From Trichopria drosophilae (lineage: Eukaryota; Arthropoda; Insecta; Hymenoptera; Diapriidae), in contig CM059584.1 in assembly GCA_030407085.1 (NCBI GenBank), positions 127,567,001-127,631,000 of the forward strand: a stretch of DNA of 64,000 nucleotides, read 5' to 3'. A program made the translations under genes and the position numbers. Positions 33,730-45,465 of this stretch are shown in pieces (positions within the stretch are counted from its first letter, which is position 1; each line of letters begins with the position of its first letter). The notes under the pieces were generated by a model, which saw nothing but the letters and a program-made list of their open reading frames with translations, had not been told where the DNA came from and did not search any database.

Positions 33730-34317
33730 ATATACTATGAGTGAAATTTGTGCGCCGTTTTTTGTGGGTCAAATATGATGTTACGCATGTGTGACGACCG
33801 CGGCGCACGAGTGCCCGGCGCAGCCGAGAGAGAAACATTACTGAAATATCCACACAATATACTATTAAGTTTAATTTAATGCTATTTCCAATCATTCGTC
33901 ATAGAAGGTATAAATACGGAACCGACAAATCACGGTGAAAAAAGAAACTACTCAAATAGGGATAAAATCGAAATAACATAAAAGGTGTTTTTCAATAAAT
34001 TGACATTTAGAAATTAGTTTTCGATTTTTTAAAGTATGTTTATAATATAATAAATAATATAAAACAAATATAATAAATAAAATATATCACAACTATACCG
34101 GGTGAATAATTCAACGCCGAACATAGGGGAAAACGAGTATTAGCTCTCAGCCAATTGCTATCGAGTTTGAGAGTATGCATTATCGCCACCGACCAATCAC
34201 GGAAAGCGTATGACATCTATCAACTTTGATATTTATGATTAAGAAAATGATTTATTTAAAAAATCTATGCATTAAATATGAAAAGTGCTAATAATTAAAC
34301 TATTTTTTAATACGCAT
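33730..34317. other. spacer, nothing recognised
   Basis: Mixed composition near 33780-33830, then AT-rich. No supported gene. Confidence 0.35.
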
Positions 34318-34652
34318 TTCGGACGTTTCGGAGTGTAGTTTGATGGGTCTGATGTTATGACATATCAGCTGATTCGGAAAAACTTACTTCACAACTTCAC
34401 TATAATCAGATAAGTTGCCAAGTGACAAATATTTATAATTTATTTAATATTTAAGATGATAATATGATTCTTTGTGATTATGCTTTTTTACCACGTTTTT
34501 ATCAACTCGTATTCTTCTCTGTCTGTCTGTTTGTCCGGTGCAAATCTTGTAATTGATTTTAAACTAACTTACCGATGAGCTAGAGACTTTGTAACATTTA
34601 TGTTATAATCTTTTGTTAATTAGTTTTCATAAAAATATTTTTAAAAATAACT

Positions 34653-34835
34653 ATGCCTATTGCGATACGACGACACGCCCCTGCGGAGGACCAAACGATT
34701 ATGGAAGCGAGAACATGTCGAAGTTTGTCAGCACAATTCCAAAATTATTCACAAAAAGAGAAAAATATAATCCTTGAATTAGTTCTTTTAAAAATATATC
34801 ATAAGGTCATGATTAACAAATATTTTACACAATGA
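34653..34835 (+). other. 60-residue open frame, unrecognised
   Basis: It starts MPIAIRRHAPAEDQ and ends before an AT-rich tract. It shows no known domain and no splice context, and is listed only because it lies in a long gene-free stretch. Confidence 0.15.
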
Positions 34836-35510
34836 AATAATTTCTAATATTCAGATATAAAAAATAATAAAACACTAATAATATTCAATTATTGCACCAA
34901 CTCCAAAATTCACGTATTATAAATCCATCACTCTGATTTATGAAGAAAAATTTAATATTTAAATCGTTGGCCTAATTTAAATCCATATTGAAAAACAAAT
35001 TCTTATTATGAATACTAAAAGCACCGACCATATAATCTGGTGACGTCAGTTGTTGATCCAATAGACGTATACTCGGCTGCTACGATCTTGTAAATGAAAA
35101 TCATTGGGAACTTCCGCCGTTGATGATTGAAGCCACGAAGTTTGTCGATCCCCACGGTGTCCCAAATTGCATACCCGCGTGGAAATTTTCGGTACGGCAT
35201 CAGTACGGCTTGAGTATTGGAAAGAGTACGGCTAAGTATTGGGAAGAGTGTGGCTATGATATGGGTGTTGTATGCCCCTTGTTTGGGTCAAGGTACATGG
35301 GATAAGTCTGGCGTATGAGCGTTTCCCATACTATTTGCTAGATTACTTCCAAACGGGTGCCAGACTCTTTCAAGACTTTATTTTGATGTAAAAAAATTAA
35401 TTTAAACATTTTTTAAATTTATAAATATTTTATATTAAAGTCTCGCATTGTCTATTTAAATTTAACCTATTTTCTTACAATCATTAACGCTCGCAAATAA
35501 ATTAAAAAAA

Positions 35511-35583
35511 CCTTTCGCTTCGGGGGATTTGAACCAGCGACCCTAACATCGCAAAGCATGCACGCTACCACTACGCTACGCCC
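35511..35583 (-). tRNA. tRNA-Ala-like sequence (tRNA pseudogene or SINE head)
   Basis: On the minus strand GGGCGTAGCG opens a tRNA-like stretch with an A box TAGCGTAGTGG (35578-35568) and a B box GGTTCAAATCC (35535-35525). The anticodon region CATGCTTTGCGATG resembles tRNA-Ala(UGC). Seven T residues follow at once (35510-35504), a pol III terminator. The acceptor stem pairs poorly, so I favour a pseudogene or tRNA-derived repeat head. Confidence 0.5.
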
Positions 35584-36039
35584 TATGTTACGAAATAAAA
35601 TTTCAGAACTTGTACATTAAGATCGTAGATAGTCAATTTTTTGTATAGACATATTTCCCGTATTTCTGGCCATATGTTCTAAGGTAATTAAACATTTTGA
35701 AATTTTTTTATTTTATATATTTGCAAATTTCGTTTGGGGGTCTGTATTGATTTGCTCGAGGTCGTCCCCCTTATCTATACACCCCCAAATTTTGTCAGAT
35801 TTCGCGTATCTTATACCCTTCTCGAGATATTTTAGAATTTTGAACATTCAAAATTTTGCAAATTTTTAATAACCGTTTGCATTCAGTTAACTAACTCTGC
35901 GTACCCGCGGCATAACCCAGTCGGTAAACTCCAATTTAATTTAATTACTTGAATTAAAATCCGTTATTCTAATTTTCTTTCGTCGAATTATCTTAAACAG
36001 TCTTTCTAAACAGTGTTTCTAAATATGTTTTTATACATG

Positions 36040-36745
36040 CATGTCTTTTACTACATAACTTACATTAATTATATTTTAATTTTAAAAGCTTGCGCAAATA
36101 TAATATTACATTTTTTATACATAACATTGGACTTATTTCTGCAAAGTTCTGTGATACAGAAAGGTCATAACTCCATTAACTACACGGAAAAAAAATGTTC
36201 AGAGGATACAGCCAGAAATATGGTTACTTCTGGCAAAAATATAGCTGGATTTGCCATATTATGGCTGAAATAACCATATTTCTGGCTGTACCCTCTGTAC
36301 ATTTCTTTCCGTGTATAATCGTACCAAGTAAATTTAATTTAATTTCATATAAATATTTTTTGATTTCGAAATATTCTAAAAGTGAAGAAGACGAATTCAA
36401 GGAGACGAATAAAGCTACATTACTGAATAAAATTTCGTAGTTTTTTGGAACATGCATGTAGTAAAAGAATAATCATCCATGGATGATTACTACATAACTT
36501 ACATTAATTTTATTTTAATTTTAAAAGCTTGCGCAAATATAATATTACATTTTTTATACATAACATTGGACTTATCTCCGCAAAGTTCTGTGATACAAAA
36601 AGGTCATAACTCAATTAACTATAAACGTACCAAGTAAATTTAATTTAATTTCATATAAATATTTTTTGATTTCGGAATATTCTAAAAGTAAAGGAGACGA
36701 ATTCAAGGAGACGAATAAAGCTACATTACTGAATAAAATTTCGTA
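36040..36745 (+). repeat. tandem duplication, one copy carrying a MITE
   Basis: The unit starting CTACATAACTTACATTAATT and ending CTGAATAAAATTTCGTA occurs at about 36050-36440 and 36489-36745. The first copy is longer by the 131-bp MITE described separately. The junction contains AATCATCCATGGATGATT, a perfect 18-bp palindrome. Confidence 0.85.
36183..36313. mobile_element. 131-bp palindromic MITE with visible empty site
   Basis: Begins CACGGAAAAAAAATGTTCAG and ends with the reverse complement (TACATTTCTTTCCGTG). TA flanks at 36181-36182 and 36314-36315. The neighbouring duplicate reads TTAACTATAAACGTACC without the insert, so the ends and TA duplication are confirmed by comparison. Confidence 0.92.
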
Positions 36746-36838
36746 CGTTTATAAATGTAAAAGTTTAAAATCGATTGTAAAATTTGACCTATTAAAACTA
36801 AAAAGCAGACAATAATTAATAAATAAAAAATTCTTTTA

Positions 36839-36980
36839 TGTACGTCTTTTCGGTGCGTAAAGTATACTTGTGCGTAAAGTAAACTTTACGCACGAAAAAG
36901 CCGTACGTAAACAATATTTCGGCACACGTGTGTGTGTGTAAAGTTCTTTACGCATACGCCCTTGTATCGAAAACTACTAT
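36839..36980. repeat. second copy of the GTGCGTAAA array
   Basis: Near-identical to 33456-33628, lacking a short internal piece (ACTCGATTATACTTTACACA). It is cut off where the next foldback begins. Confidence 0.8.
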
Positions 36981-37596
36981 TTAAAAACCACGTTTTTATA
37001 AATAGACTAAAAAGGATAATAGTATATTACTCAACGAGGGAGGTAAAATAAAGATTGCCTCAGACTGTGTGTAATTTTTACCCGAGGTGAAGCCGAGGGT
37101 GAAAAACATGTAGTCTGAGGAAATCTTTTTTACTTCCCGAGGGATGTATACGATTTTTCTTAATGGCAGGGAGGAAAAGAAGTAACTTTCCTAAGTTGCT
37201 GCTTTCGTCCCAGTGTGATGAAAAATAATTTTTCCCTTCCACACAAGTCACTAATACCGTGCCGAAATAAATAATTTTTCATTTTATTAGGAAATAAAAT
37301 TTTTGTAAGACTTAAAATGGAAAACGTGGGGCGCAATAGAGGTAACAGAAATGACTCCTCGACGAATAATAACAAATTAGAAACTTATGCTTAAATGAAC
37401 AATATGACACGCTAGTCATTTCTGTTACCTCTATTGCGCCCCACATTTTCCATTTTAAGTCTTACAAATATTTTATTTCCTAATAAAATAAAAAATTATT
37501 GCACATTTATTTCGGCATGGTATTAGTGACCTGTGTAGATGGGAAAAATTATTTTATCCTTTTTAGTCCATTTATAAAAACGTGGTTTTTAAAAAG
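36979..37596. mobile_element. 618-bp foldback element
   Basis: TTTAAAAACCACGTTTTTAT at the left pairs with ATAAAAACGTGGTTTTTAAA at the right. A second inner pair (37255-37370 with 37395-37520) includes GGGGCGCAATAGAGGTAACAG and its complement. There is no gene; the frame at 37160-37375 is incidental. Confidence 0.75.
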
Positions 37597-37784
37597 AATT
37601 TTTTTATTTGTTAATTATTTTCAGGATTATGCAAGAATGCGCGAATTGGACTGCTATTAACGAAGCCGTTAGAGTTATGAATTTCAACTGGTTAAAACGG
37701 AACCGGAGGTATGTTCTTCAAATGATTAACCGCTTCATATTTAAGTGCTCAATGTACGTAATATGTATTTTTACATATTGTAGG

Positions 37785-38300
37785 CAGTAGCTGTGCAGTA
37801 TCCGAGCCTGTCGTAGAACTCCCGTTCTGATTTCATTAACGCTTCGGGTGATATCGGGGTAGCAATTTCTGCTATTCTATCTCGCAATTCATTGCGTGTT
37901 ATGGCAAATGGACCTTTGTACAATTCAGTTTTTATGCGACCCCACACAAAAAAATCTAAAGGATTTAAATCCGGAGAACGGGCTGGCCACTTGATCGGTC
38001 CAAGCCGCCCAATCCAGCGTCTCGAAAAATTGTCATGGAGGTGTTGAGTAACCGATTGCGTACCATGAGGAGGTGCCCCGTCTTGCTGAAACCATATCGT
38101 TTCTTCTTCCTAAAACATAATGATATACTTTAAAAATACAGTAATGGTGATGATTAATTTAATTGCATAATTCTTTTCCATACGTACCGCTCGTTCCATT
38201 TCATGAAGAAATGGTGTTACAATGTGTTGCAGCAATTGAAGGTACAATTCGCATAAATACAAGTCACATAAAGAATGAACTGTACAAAGGTCCATTTTAT
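37785..38300 (-). pseudogene. C-terminal half of a mariner-like transposase with a probable intron
   Basis: Positions 38108-37785 on the minus strand encode WFQQDGAPPH and WPARSPDLNPLDFFVWG, the second and third catalytic aspartate motifs of the same DD(E/D) family as the gene at 17377-18525, ending near FYDRLGYC. Upstream, 38255-38190 encodes ELYLQLLQHIVTPFLHEME. The two are separated by about 80 bp bounded by GTACGT and TTTTAG, which looks like an intron. The N-terminal half is not found. Confidence 0.7.
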
Positions 38301-38626
38301 TCCGATGTATCTCAATCGTTTTTCAATAAACCGAGATTTTAATAAAATTAAAAATATTACCTGTGTGTTATTATTTGAGCAATCCTTATTACGATTAAAA
38401 TATAAAGCCTTCCTCATTTGGCGTACAATAATATGTACTCGCATCTCTATCATTAGTGATGACAGATTCGGGTTTTGCATCTGAAAAATTTGATTATTTC
38501 GGTCCTGAACAGGACTGTCTCCTTATTGTTGGTTTAAGTCGCTAAATTAAAAATACATATTACGTGTACATTGAGTAATTAAATATGAAGCGGTTAATTA
38601 TTTGAAGAACATACCTCCGGTTCCGT

Positions 38627-41573
38627 TGTTACGACCGGAATTTACCTCGTTTTGTGAGATTTCTCCCTAAGTCGCCGGTCTCAGAAGCCGACCTGGAGTT
38701 CGAGGCGGAATGATCGGACGCGAGAAATGAGGAGTAGGGGATAAAATAAAACGCGCAAGACTCAATTTGTGAAAAGTAGCATTTATTTTCTTATTGGAGG
38801 TTGGTACCTTTGAAAATATTCTTCTATAGATATTTTGGTTTTGGTTTCGGAGGGTGGTTCTGTTGAGGATTCAGATTACGGGGACGTGGACGGAGGTGGG
38901 AAAGTCGGGAAATTGCAGAAAATGGCCAATTGGTCGAGCGAGACGGGTTGGTGGCCAATTCAGGGTCGAGCGACCGTCGGTGGTGGGCGCTCCATACGGC
39001 CCATTGGGCGGCCTGAGTCAGGCGGGCTCTCTTTTTACGACGCCTTTCTTGAGCACCCGGCAGTGAAAAAGTGGAAAAATAAGAAAAGTAAGAAAATGGG
39101 GGTCAGTGTCCTGCATGTGATGGCGGGGGCGGGACCAGTCAACGGAGAAAGGAAAATCTCCAAGTCCCCGCTGGTTGGCCTGCCAAGTTAATAGGCGGTT
39201 AGAAAAAGTGAAGGGAAAGTGTGGGGGTACCTACGAGTCGATTTCGGGGCGGAGCGCCTGCATTTGACCTCGGGATCTTCAGAGGATGGTTCGATCTCAT
39301 TCCCAGGTGAGGGAGGGCGGTTAGCTGTGGCTTATGGCCTCTGTCCACCACCCGTTCACCGAGCCTCAGATAGACCCCTAACAGTCGAAAAAAAAAAAAT
39401 AAAATTAAAAAAACGCGGTTGTCCCTACGGGTGCCTATGCACCAGGTGGACCTAGCTAGCCCCTTTGCAACGGGGAAAATAACGGAGGCTGCTAACCTCT
39501 GTACATTTCCCGGGCGCCGGTAACTGCAGGGTCATTACAATTATGAATGTTAGGAATTGTTAGTATTAATACTTAGTCCTCGTGACAGATGTCCTGGTCC
39601 CCGATGTGAGAGCCTTGACGGGAGCTGGTTGGATCCGGCTGTGACGATGCTGGGCTGTGGAAGCTAGCCTGGATCTGGCTCGTCCTGGCTGGCGTTGTGT
39701 CCGGGTGGTCCTGGCTGGTTCTGAATTGGCCCTTTTTCTTTAGGAGAGCTCGACTTGATCTTCGATGAGTGTTAATTTTTGACTGATTTCTATGATTTTC
39801 GTACGCCTATTTATACCAATGTTCTGCTCATTGAAACTTCGGTGATGCGAGATTTATCGAGGTCGGAGAGGTAAAAGGAGATTTGTCTTTTGTTGAGGTT
39901 TCGTAATTTTTTTACCTAATGTTGATCCGATTGACAATTTTGTTTTTTTTCGATTTGTACATTTGGTTTCGCAAAATTTACACAAAAGTTAATTACATGA
40001 TGAACGTAATAAACATACAAAAGAAGGCGTTAATCGCTGGTGTAACAATATTAATAATAATCCTCGGAGTTTTGACATTTCGACGAAAATCGTTATTTAT
40101 ACAATATTATGTGTTTTTCTTTAAACTTCCATGTGATGTTAAATGTAAAGCAAAGTTATTGACAACATGACTGTGTAATTTTTAAGCTATTGTTTGTTAG
40201 TGCGACGTGCAAAATTATTAGTATGGTGTTTTGTTTCATTTTGTAACAAGAAGATGGAGGAAATTATTATGAGTGATATTGTGTTATATAAATACTTTGT
40301 TTATTAATTAATTTTGCGGAAATAGTAAAATAAAACGTTGTCTGGGCGTGACTCGAGTGAGTAATCACGTATGTGTGCGTGTGCTTGTATATGTGTGTAA
40401 ATACATACTTATTTATAGTTTAATATTGAACTTGCGAAAAACATGGTTAGGTTTGAATTCGGTTTTTAATGGGATTTTGAAGTTCTGATTATTAAACTGT
40501 TTAGCTGGTTTAATTGTTTTGTTTAATTTTTGTAAATGCATTATATTATTTATGCATTTTTAGTTATATTGTAAATGTGTTGACATTTGCGCGAAGTCAT
40601 AACATAGTATTGGATGTGATTATATATTTTTATTAGTTTAGCAAAAACGTAAAGTGTAAGTTGAGTAATCATTAACGGATCTCTATGTATCAGTGTATGT
40701 GTGTGAGGATGGGTGTGTGTATGTGCGTATATAAGCATGCAAACAATATCTACATTATTTATGCATATTTTTTTATAACAATTAGAAAAAATAGTACCGG
40801 GGAGATCTATAATTTATTTGTTAATTTGTTTAATTGCTAAATTTATTTATTGGGTTTTCATGGTATATCATGGTTTTTGCGTATGTATATTTATATTGAA
40901 ATTGTGCGAAAAATTCCGCTTAACCTTATCATGGTATTTATTATCTATATTTTTCATTATTGTTTGTTTAAATGAAGAAAAACGAAAAAATATACGGATT
41001 AGGTAATCGTGAATGGGTTTCTATGTATTGGTGTATGTGTGTAATTTTAAAAAGGGTGTTTGTGTAGGTGAGTTTACGTGTGTGTCCTCGTTGTCTGATG
41101 CCACCTTTCAGGAATTTTTATGACTCTGGAAAGTCATGGAAAACTCGTCAATGTACACTTTTTAAGACGGCTATTTTTTTAACATGGAGAAGTTTTTTAA
41201 ATAAAAAATATTTGTATTTTTAATTCTGGGTAAATTTCAATTTACAAAAAGTGTTTGTATTAATGAATTCTATGTTTTTCCAGCTTTTTAGGTTTTTCTA
41301 CGAATGTTTATGTTTGTCGATAATGTAGTTAACTTGTATATCGGTTATGTATAGGTAAAGGGATTGGTTCGGGATCTACCTGTCGAGATCGATAATTCAG
41401 GTTTTTTCCTCTACAGATTGTCATGTTGCCTAGCGAGCGATAGTGTGTTAATACATTAGTGCAAGCAATAGGAAGCGCTGCTTGTGATTTCTTAAAGTCT
41501 ATCAATTTGCTTTTTTCGTATGTCTCGGCTAATTCATCGGTGATTTTGCTATAGTTACGAGATCGTAACACCG
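38627..41573. mobile_element. 2947-bp LTR-like insertion with 4-bp target duplication CCGT
   Basis: It starts TGTTACGACC, ends GATCGTAACA, and has CCGT on both sides (38623-38626, 41574-41577). The paralogous empty site at 37696-37710 reads uninterrupted GGTTAAAACGGAACCGG on the opposite strand. TG...CA ends and a 4-bp duplication suit a gypsy solo LTR, though 2.9 kb is very long, and I found no LTR pair inside. It may instead be a gene-poor non-autonomous LTR element. Frames at 38835-39191 and elsewhere have no domain. Confidence 0.7.
40330..41095 (+). repeat. three diverged direct repeats with GTGTATGTGTG runs
   Basis: Blocks near 40350-40420, 40660-40740 and 41000-41090 share GTAATC, CTATGTAT and GTGTATGTGTG words at about 320-bp spacing inside the LTR-like element. 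They are decayed tandem units. Confidence 0.45.
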
Positions 41574-41826
41574 TTTTAACCAGTTGAAATTCATAACTTT
41601 AACGTCTTCGTTAATAGCAGTCCAATTCACGCATTCTTGAATAATCCTGAAAAAAAAACAATAATCGCAAATAATCGTATTATCATATTAAATATTAAAT
41701 AAATTATAAATATTTGTCACTTGGCAACTTATCTGATTATAGTGAGGTTGTGAAGTAAGTTTTTCCGAATCAGCTGATACGTCATAACATCAGACACATC
41801 AAACTACACTCCGAAACGTCCGAAAC

Positions 41827-43450
41827 CATACCAGTCTTCCTAACCTAACCTCCCTAGTAGAGAAATGAGCGAATTCTGCAAGCAGACTGAGAGAAGATCT
41901 GCTGAAGACTGTAAATGGAGTATGTCCGAATTTGCGCGATGATCTGCCGTCAGATCCTTCCTAAACAATCGAAAGTGTTAACTAACTGCAGAATCTTCTT
42001 TGCTTTGTTTTCTGAAGGAAAACTTTGGTTTCTTTTATAAAATAAATCGCAGTCTGTGGGAAGAATCTTCATCGTTATGAACTCTACCTTAATACGACGG
42101 TATATGTCAAAACATATAATAAGAATCTTCGCTATAACCAATTGAAACTCTTATTTAATGCAGTCTGCTTTACTGCGTCACCATGGACTTTTCAGTACAA
42201 AATCATGAAGATTCAATTTTTGTTTACAAAAAATACCAGAACTTAAAAAATAAGACAAAATCATTTAGTACGGTAAATTATCGGCAAATTGCTTTAAAAT
42301 ATTCTAGGAGATCATATATATATGGTAGAAAATAGCCGGAATTTTGAAAAATCGATTAATAATTTTTAATTCACGTTTTTTTTCACAAATTATTTGCACA
42401 ATTTTTGTGCAATCATGGAGTGTTTAAAATGTAATTTTGCAATATCACATTTTGGAATATTATACTCAAAAGAATGTTTCATAAAACGAATAAAAACATT
42501 AATTATGTCGATTATTTTAAAAAAGAGAATCTGAAAATTTGTATCTTAAACTTAGGCATTCAAGTTATTTATTAATCATTAATTTTTAAAATATCTTCCA
42601 CACCTACACCTATCGAATATTTCATTTTCGTTGAATTCCGCGACCCCCACCACAACTTTGATATGGTTGACGGGGAATGACCCATAAATAATGTATATAT
42701 GGTATTGTAACAGAATCATGCAGTAAGGAAGTCTATCAGTGTAGCCACTGAATGCAAATTTCAAGTAAACAGTAATCACAACACTTACCACAATCTCGTT
42801 TTGTTGGGTGTGCCTCTGATTCGCACAATCTGAAATCTTATGTTTGATTGATTAAACGATTGAACATTCAACATTTATAACGAACATTAAAAAAAATCAT
42901 TACTTTTAACACGTGGAGTATTCTATACATGCGGTTAATTGAAACAAAACTATAACCTGACATTGAATAATAGTGTACAATTAAAAACTTGTTATTGACT
43001 TGATATATCAAAATAAAAGAAACTGGATATATATAGATAAGGAGTTCTTATATTATTAATACTTCCTAATTATTCATTGCATATAAAAAAGAGAAAGTGA
43101 CAAAAGCAATTAAAAACTGAAGATAAATTTACAATGCTCGCACACATACGTTTTCCGCTTATCATTACAAATTTTACAAGGCGCTGACCATTCTTTGATA
43201 CACACTTCGTCAAATAAACTTCAGACTCTCTTTTCGTTTTCGGAAAACTTTCGAGAAAAGCCTTTTCCAAATTAGTCTTGTATGAAGCAATTTGCAAAGT
43301 TACCTTCTCAAAAATTTCTTTCATCACATACCGAGGAATATTCCTTCGCTTCGAAAAGATATCTATTTTCTTAAATATTATAGTTACCTTTGAATCAATA
43401 AACATGACTCACTAAATCTGGAAATTAAAGATTATAGTAGTATGTCAACA
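41827..43450 (-). other. region with short minus-strand frames, possible gene or transposon remnants
   Basis: Frames at 41950-42141 (ending KKILQLVNTFDCLGRI) and 43070-43405 are open. In another frame 43205-43130 reads CKICNDKRKTYVCEHC, a C2C2 zinc-ribbon-like motif as found at the end of some piggyBac transposases. A 42-bp stretch at 42790-42831 has good acceptor and donor words. Positions 43055-43130 resemble 62386-62450 next to the THAP gene. I cannot assemble these into one gene. Confidence 0.25.
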
Positions 43451-43679
43451 AATTCTCACGCAACATTCAATTACAACGAGATTGGAGTAATTCTGTCTCT
43501 CGGTCATCCTGTTTACAATTCGCCTCTAATTAAAATAATTTATACACAAATTAATTATCATTATTTTCCTTTTACAAAATTTAACTTCAGTTTAGCGCAT
43601 ACAGGGTGAAAAATGTTCCGGGTAACACTCGCATATACGCAACAAAGTCAGAATACCACGGTTTCATATTACACGCCTC

Positions 43680-44879
43680 CCACGTTCCCGTATACGGCTT
43701 TTAGGTCACCTGGAAATTTTCTAAGTCCGATAAAATATATCTGTCTGATTCTCAATTTTCTTATGACACGGTAAGGTCCTTTATATTGAGGAATAAGTTT
43801 TCGCGCTGCTCCCACTGTACTGTCAAAATTTCTCACAACAACCAAATCGTCAATTTCATAATTATGAGGAGTTTTTCTCTTCGCGTCAAAATGTTTTGTA
43901 TTGTATTCCTGAGATTATGTAATTTTTTCACTGGCGGTTTTTCTCATTTCCTCGATATTTCTGTCCTCGTCACGCATGTGTTCTAAATATTCTGCCACGT
44001 CGTCAACTACTTTACCCCTTTGATTAACGCCAAACAATACTTTGCTTGGCGTAATTCTGGTTGCACTTTGTATCACGTTATTCAGAGAGAACTCGATATC
44101 TGACAGCATTTTATGCCAAAGCTTTCCTGTCGTAGGGTCAGAGATTTTTGCCAATGCTGGACCAAGAGCTCTATTTACGCGCTCTACTTGCCGTTAGCTT
44201 TCGGGGATGCGGTCGCGACTAGTACATGTTTTATGTTATTTCCGTCATAAACGTTTTAAATTGGGCTGCTATAATGTCTAAAATAATCTCGTAGACAATC
44301 GATAGTTTCTTTTGAATTTGTTGTTTTTACCGCATATAATTTAGTAAACCTTGGGAAACCATCGATTATCAACAAAATGTGTTTCTTTGAGATAGAACTC
44401 TTGTCTATTGGACCAAAATGGTTGACATGACACGTCAGAAATGGGACGTCACTCTTCGGAATAATATTTAAATAGCCTTCTTGTTTACCCGTGGTTGGAG
44501 AAAACGCGACGCACTTTAAACAGTTTGTTATATAAATGTTGACTTTGTCTCTTAATTGTGGGAACCAGTAGTTACGTAAAATAGCCTCACAAGTTTTCTC
44601 CGCGCAAAAATGTCCCATCTCGTCGTGGTATTTATGAATAACCTTATTCTCCATATTCGAGGGAACGTAAAATAATATCGCGTTATTTCGTTTTCTGTGT
44701 ATTAAGCCATTCCTCATTTCATAAAGCTTATCTTCAGCGACTTGCAATTTATCGCGCAATTCGACTATTTTCGTATCGATATTTTGACTCGCAATTAGGT
44801 TTGACTCAAGAGTATTGTCCTCGACGACCATAACGCATATTGCTCGACTTAAAGCATTTTTCACCACTACGATGTTCAA
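43680..44879 (-). pseudogene. gypsy integrase
   Basis: The N-terminal zinc-binding HHCC motif is visible (KYHDEMGHFCAEKT, then CLKC). The core follows with HVNHFGPIDKS and LLIIDGFPRFTKLY, then WHKMLSDIEFSLNNVIQSAT and the C-terminal GPYRV segment near 43790. The first catalytic residue appears as Asn (HVNHFG where HIDHFG is usual), and frame breaks occur near 44255 and 43915. It is inactive. Confidence 0.85.
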
Positions 44880-45033
44880 GGGTTTTATTATAATTTTCTA
44901 ATTCCGCAGACCACCTTGAAATGCGTGGATTGATGTCCTTTTTGTCAAGAGTTAATTTTAAAGAGTTACAGTCGGTTACGATTTTAAATTGAATCCCTTG
45001 AAAATAAATACGAAACCGTCTCAAAGCGTACAC
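44806..45033 (-). pseudogene. gypsy RNase H C-terminal part
   Basis: YALRRFRIYFQGIQFKIVTDCNSLKLTL and PRISRWSAELENYNKTLEHR are typical of gypsy RNase H (the TDCNSL aspartate and the RW..EL..Y block). A frame change near 44880 separates it from integrase, and an inserted repeat at about 45037 separates it from reverse transcriptase. Confidence 0.8.
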
Positions 45034-45036
45034 GGA

Positions 45037-45445
45037 AAGGAAGAAACACGACCTAGTCCTGTCTACGCAGCACTGGTTACTGCGTGGCCGGTTCGCAAAT
45101 ACTTTTTATTTCAACTCGCTATAACTCAGTCAATTTTAAGAACTTTGAAACGAATAAAAAATAAAATTGTTCATTACAGTTTTCCAGATCTAGTACAGAA
45201 AGAAAAAATGATATATCTTAATAAATAAAAAAGTTATTAATTTTTTAATGCAGAACTGCGAAATTTGTGGTTTTATACATTCAGGCGCTTCGTTTATCGA
45301 ACGAATTTCAAGCATCCGAAAACTTTCAGCGAGAAAGTTGTTCATTAAGGTATGAACAAATTTTCTGGAAAGTTTCATCTCAATTTCATTAATAGTTTTA
45401 AAATTAATCAATGTTTAAAATAGGTAGCGGCCGACGGCCAGCGCG
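45037..45445. mobile_element. insertion of the dispersed 287-bp repeat (copy B) within pol
   Basis: Positions 45117-45403 match 2571-2857 closely. With short flanks it separates RNase H from reverse transcriptase, so it was inserted after the gypsy element. No target duplication was resolved. Confidence 0.65.
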
Positions 45446-45465
45446 TCATGTGTAAAAAACCAACT

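Larger units (their letters stand above)
34318..41826. mobile_element. 7.5-kb foldback element, split by later insertions
   Basis: The outer ends are inverted: TTTCGGACGTTTCGGAGTG at 34318 and its complement ending at 41826, with homology through about 34490 on the left and 41650 on the right. The inner arm sequence resumes at 37616-37780 on the left and is found at 38546-38626 plus 41574-41650 on the right. Thus about 3.1 kb was inserted in the left arm and a 2947-bp LTR-like element in the right arm. The centre holds a mariner-like transposase remnant, probably the original gene. Confidence 0.7.

Noticed and set aside
34653..34835. Host gene inside the large foldback
   Set aside because: A 60-residue frame without domain, splice context or repeat partner; kept only as a low-confidence note.
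38835..39455. 118-residue and smaller frames in the 2.9-kb LTR-like insertion
   Set aside because: Gly/Ser-rich low-complexity peptides in a GC-richer patch with no domain.
41950..42141. P-element transposase fragment
   Set aside because: Only a short resemblance at the end (LVNTFDCL); too little to name a family.
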